The notes beneath the pieces are model-generated. The model was not told where the DNA came from, ran no database searches, and saw only the letters and a list, made by a program, of their open reading frames with translations. From GWF2-38-69 sp965228125 (GTDB lineage Bacteria > Verrucomicrobiota > Lentisphaeria > Victivallales > GWF2-38-69): 64,000 nt of DNA. The stretch covers positions 1,178,001 to 1,242,000 of the forward strand of contig OZ245791.1 in NCBI GenBank assembly GCA_965228125.1, in the 5' to 3' direction. Position 1 is the first letter of the stretch, and every line of letters starts with the position of its first letter. The position numbers and the translations under genes were made by a program. Below, one piece after another: positions 61,400 to 64,000 of this stretch.

Positions 61400-64000
61400 T
61401 GCTTAACTCGCTAATTATTGTTTTCAATTGATTTTCTGCTTTCTTGAAATCATAAACGTCAAGTGAATTTTTCAGTTCCATTATCCTGCGGTTTATTTCT
61501 TCACTCCATTCTTGTGATATTATTTCTGACATGATTACCTTGCAGTTTTTAGGAGAGCTCTTATCTACAAAAGTCAACAGTTTTTCAAGAGAAGTTTTCA
61601 GGTCGTTAAGGTTTCCGGCTTTGCCAGAAGTTTTTTCAGAAGGGTCTGAAGAAGGAATTACCTTCTGTACATCTTCCAGAGTTTTCTGTAATTCCGTTTC
61701 AAAAGCACAAAAAGCCTCCTCCGAATTTTTTAAATCATTTGATTTCAACAATGCCTCAAGTTTGCCTGATACTGACTGAAGAACCTCTGCACCTATATTT
61801 CCTGCCACCCCCTTTGTTGTATGGACTTTAAGCAAAGCGCTATCCATATCGTTTTCCTCAATAGCTTTTTTGATGTCGCTTCCTGTCGCAGTGTTTTCTT
61901 TATAAAATTTAATCAGAAGCCTGCTATAAAGCTCTTTATTATTGCCAAGACGGCCTAATGCCAATTGAGTATTGATAGTTTTAAGTTCGTCAAATTTTAG
62001 TCCACTGCTATTATCAGAAAATTTCTGAGGTGGTAAGTCCAAAGATGGTTGGGGAACAGAAAAACGTTCTTTGGGATTTATCCATTTAACAAGTGTCCTG
62101 AAAAGAACATCAGGATTGATAGGCTTGGTAATATGATCATTCATTCCTGCTCTTATGCTCTTTTCTATATCTCCAAGCATGGCATGAGCCGTCATAGCCA
62201 CAATTGGAAGCTCATCACGGGTTTTAGTATGTCGTATTCTTTTGGTTGCCTCAATTCCGTCAAGCCTTGGCATTTGAATATCCATAAGGACGATATCGAA
62301 AGTGTCACTATTGGCTTTAGCAATTGCTTCATACCCATCTCTTGCCAATGTTACATTAAGAGACATAAGTCTAAGTATTTCCGTAGCTACTTCCTGATTA
62401 ATCTCGTTATCTTCTACGAGCAATACATTTGCTCCTTTAATGGCTTTTTGTCCCGCTTCGCTGAAGTCCTTCTGTTTAATCTGATCTGTCAGGCATGTTT
62501 TTTTATCTTTAAAACACTCCATGACGGCATTGAACAAACTAGATACTGTTACAGGCTTGAGTAAGAAACCGTCTAGTTCCATCTGGCTTATGGAACTCAT
62601 TATTTCCTCTTTCGCATGCGCCGTAAGCATAATAATTCTCGGTTTACGCGTAATTGATTTATTTTCCTTTATCAACCTGATAGTTTCAACCCCATTCATT
62701 CCTGGCATCAACCAGTCCATAAATACAAGCTGATATGGCTCATTTTTATCTGCTTCTTCAAGCAGTTTCACCGCATTTGTGCCTGAATCGGCTACATCAA
62801 CATCAAATGATAACGACTGAAGTTCTCTCCTAATAATCTTCAATATCATCGGATTGTCGTCAACAGCGAGAATTTTCAACCCTTCCAGTTGAAGATGAGC
62901 AGGAGGTGCTTCCATTGCTTCTGCACCGACAACCTTACCAAAAGGAATCCTGAAAGAAAAGTCTGAGCCCTTTCCATAAACACTATCTACCCATATTTCT
63001 CCACCCATCATTTGAATTAACTCTTTGGAAATGGCCAGCCCCAAACCCGTTCCTCCAAACTTTCTGGTCATGGAAGCGTCTGTCTGAGTGAAAGACTGGA
63101 AAAGCTTGGCTTTGTGCTCTTCTGTCATGCCAATACCAGTATCCTTGACTGATACTTTGGCTAAAATCATATCCTCTTCATTTCTTTCAACTTCCATGCT
63201 CACCACGACAGAGCCTGTTTCAGTAAACTTAATGGAATTCCCTGTAAGGTTTGTGAGTATCTGGCCGAACCTAAGGGGGTCGCCGATGAGTCTTTTAGGT
63301 ATATTGGGAGATATATCAAAAACTATTTCGAGTTGCTCTTTTGTCTCTGCTTTTGCTAGAGCAAGCGTAGAAAGATTGTTCAGCACCTCCTCCATATCAA
63401 ACTCTATATTTTCAAGAGTAAGCTTTCTTGCTTCTATCTTGGAAAAATCCAGAATGTCATTGATAATTCCAAGAAGGTTTTTTGCTGAGAGTTCTATTTT
63501 ACGAAGATATGCGTATTGTTTCGGGGAAAGTTCCGTTTGCATTAACAGATAAGAAAGGCCTATTATGGCATTCATTGGCGTACGAATTTCATGGCTCATG
63601 TTGGCAAGAAATTCGGATTTGGCTCTGTTGGCTACCTCTGCGTTTCTAGTAGCTACTTCTAGCTCTTTAATGATTTTTACTCTTTCAGTGGTATCGCGAA
63701 CCGAAGCTTGAAGTATCAACTTCCCCTCATATGTAAAAGCAGCCAGGAGAACTTCGGCAGGAAAATTTTCTCCTGTTATAGTCATGTGCATCCAATCAAA
63801 TCGATGGGATCCATCCTTAAGCGCAAGTTCTATCATCTGACTTGATTTATCCATGGATGTTTGACCGTCAGGTTGAAACTCAGGAGAGAGCTGTCCAGGA
63901 TGAAGTTTCCTAAAATCCTCAACCGACTTGACTTTAAACATTTTGAGGGTCATTTCATTACAGTCAGTAAATCCCTTTTCGTCAAGTATCATCAGAGCAT
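61392..64000 (-). CDS. Hybrid histidine kinase PAS-HisKA-HATPase-REC-REC-HPt (5' end outside window)
   Basis: At least 869 codons; the frame stays open past the ATG at 63992 (codons GCT CTG precede it), so the N-terminus is missing. PAS domain (ALMILDEKGFTDCNE), then HisKA with FLANMSHEIRTPMNAIIG (phosphoacceptor His), HATPase (NLTGNSIKFTETG, KDTGIGMTEEH, GGTGLGLAISKELIQMMGG). REC1 has VDDN, Asp in VFMDWLMPGMNG, LLKP. REC2 has VEDN, Asp in VLMDIQMPRLDG, ITKP. The C-terminal HPt holds the His in VHTTKGVAGNIGA. A complete phosphorelay in one chain, feeding the HD-GYP regulator downstream. Confidence 0.95.
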   Translation of the reverse strand, partial: ALMILDEKGFTDCNEMTLKMFKVKSVEDFRKLHPGQLSPEFQPDGQTSMDKSSQMIELALKDGSHRFDWMHMTITGENFPAEVLLAAFTYEGKLILQASVRDTTERVKIIKELEVATRNAEVANRAKSEFLANMSHEIRTPMNAIIGLSYLLMQTELSPKQYAYLRKIELSAKNLLGIINDILDFSKIEARKLTLENIEFDMEEVLNNLSTLALAKAETKEQLEIVFDISPNIPKRLIGDPLRFGQILTNLTGNSIKFTETGSVVVSMEVERNEEDMILAKVSVKDTGIGMTEEHKAKLFQSFTQTDASMTRKFGGTGLGLAISKELIQMMGGEIWVDSVYGKGSDFSFRIPFGKVVGAEAMEAPPAHLQLEGLKILAVDDNPMILKIIRRELQSLSFDVDVADSGTNAVKLLEEADKNEPYQLVFMDWLMPGMNGVETIRLIKENKSITRKPRIIMLTAHAKEEIMSSISQMELDGFLLKPVTVSSLFNAVMECFKDKKTCLTDQIKQKDFSEAGQKAIKGANVLLVEDNEINQEVATEILRLMSLNVTLARDGYEAIAKANSDTFDIVLMDIQMPRLDGIEATKRIRHTKTRDELPIVAMTAHAMLGDIEKSIRAGMNDHITKPINPDVLFRTLVKWINPKERFSVPQPSLDLPPQKFSDNSSGLKFDELKTINTQLALGRLGNNKELYSRLLIKFYKENTATGSDIKKAIEENDMDSALLKVHTTKGVAGNIGAEVLQSVSGKLEALLKSNDLKNSEEAFCAFETELQKTLEDVQKVIPSSDPSEKTSGKAGNLNDLKTSLEKLLTFVDKSSPKNCKVIMSEIISQEWSEEINRRIMELKNSLDVYDFKKAENQLKTIISELSNV

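Noticed and set aside
1..64000. CRISPR arrays, insertion sequences, tRNA or rRNA genes
   Set aside because: No regularly spaced repeats, transposase motifs, inverted-repeat-bounded elements, tRNA cloverleaves or rRNA segments were found by eye; short tRNAs could still be missed.

Overview
This is a 64 kb chromosomal window (roughly 36-38% GC by eye) from a bacterium I cannot place at species level. The HlyD/RND-type periplasmic adaptors with signal peptides or inner-membrane anchors point to a diderm (Gram-negative type) envelope. A two-centre desulfoferrodoxin, a (R)-2-hydroxyacyl-CoA dehydratase-type activase/reductase fusion and the absence of respiratory oxidases suggest an anaerobe or microaerophile. 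Several deep-branching uncultured phyla would fit. The window holds mostly housekeeping genes, packed in short codirectional runs, and no rRNA, tRNA, CRISPR array or insertion sequence was seen.

Layout. (1) 1-9.2 kb, minus strand: a purine operon, unknown gene - purM - purL - purQ - purC/purE fusion - purD/purN fusion, the last running off the left edge. Both fusions are in frame and recall the animal enzymes GART and PAICS. (2) 9.2-13.4 kb, minus: an orphan oligopeptide-type ABC ATPase, a lone histidine-phosphotransfer (HPt) protein, a membrane-anchored helical-repeat protein and an ABC-2-type permease, apparently one transcription unit running into the purine genes. (3) 13.7-18.0 kb, plus: a three-gene peptide-export-like cluster (secreted adaptor; GAF-like plus HlyD; M50 metalloprotease plus HlyD). 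The last gene is cut by one in-frame TAA. (4) 18.0-19.4 kb: no protein gene. The minus strand reads as a very large (about 1.2 kb) structured RNA with its own promoter. A perfect 15-bp long-range helix closes it, it has at least eleven local hairpins, and it carries repeated A-rich loops. This is the most interesting object in the window. (5) 19.4-22.9 kb, plus: NAD kinase, folC, a small secreted protein and rfbB. (6) 23-27 kb, minus: a MoxR / DUF58 / BatD-like / VWA (Bat) operon. (7) 27-33.2 kb: an ITP pyrophosphatase (plus), then minus-strand glycosyltransferases, ispH, a second ABC-2 permease and a secreted protein. (8) 33.5-45 kb: a small basic protein with its own terminator, ffh, an RluA pseudouridine synthase, a leuC/leuD-type dehydratase, pyrE, pyrF, a DMT exporter, a molbindin, endonuclease IV, a hybrid sensor whose phosphoacceptor His is replaced by Asn, and mtaB. 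(9) 45-64 kb: UDP-xylose synthase, M24 peptidase, FmdB zinc ribbon, HgdC/HgdB-type fusion, U32 peptidase, dGTPase, UbiB kinase, nitroreductase, pdxS-pdxT, AI-2E permease, desulfoferrodoxin, deoC, a small kinase-like protein, a gamma-carbonic-anhydrase-like protein, and a two-component pair (HD-GYP regulator plus a multi-domain hybrid kinase) leaving the right edge.

Working together: the pur genes cover most of the PRA-to-SAICAR segment of IMP synthesis, and pyrE/pyrF finish UMP. rfbB, the UXS enzyme and two glycosyltransferases point to surface polysaccharide or lipid-linked sugar synthesis. pdxST makes pyridoxal phosphate de novo. The Bat operon and the desulfoferrodoxin suggest stress and oxygen tolerance. 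The RNA lies between a decaying export cluster and nadK and is not obviously tied to either.
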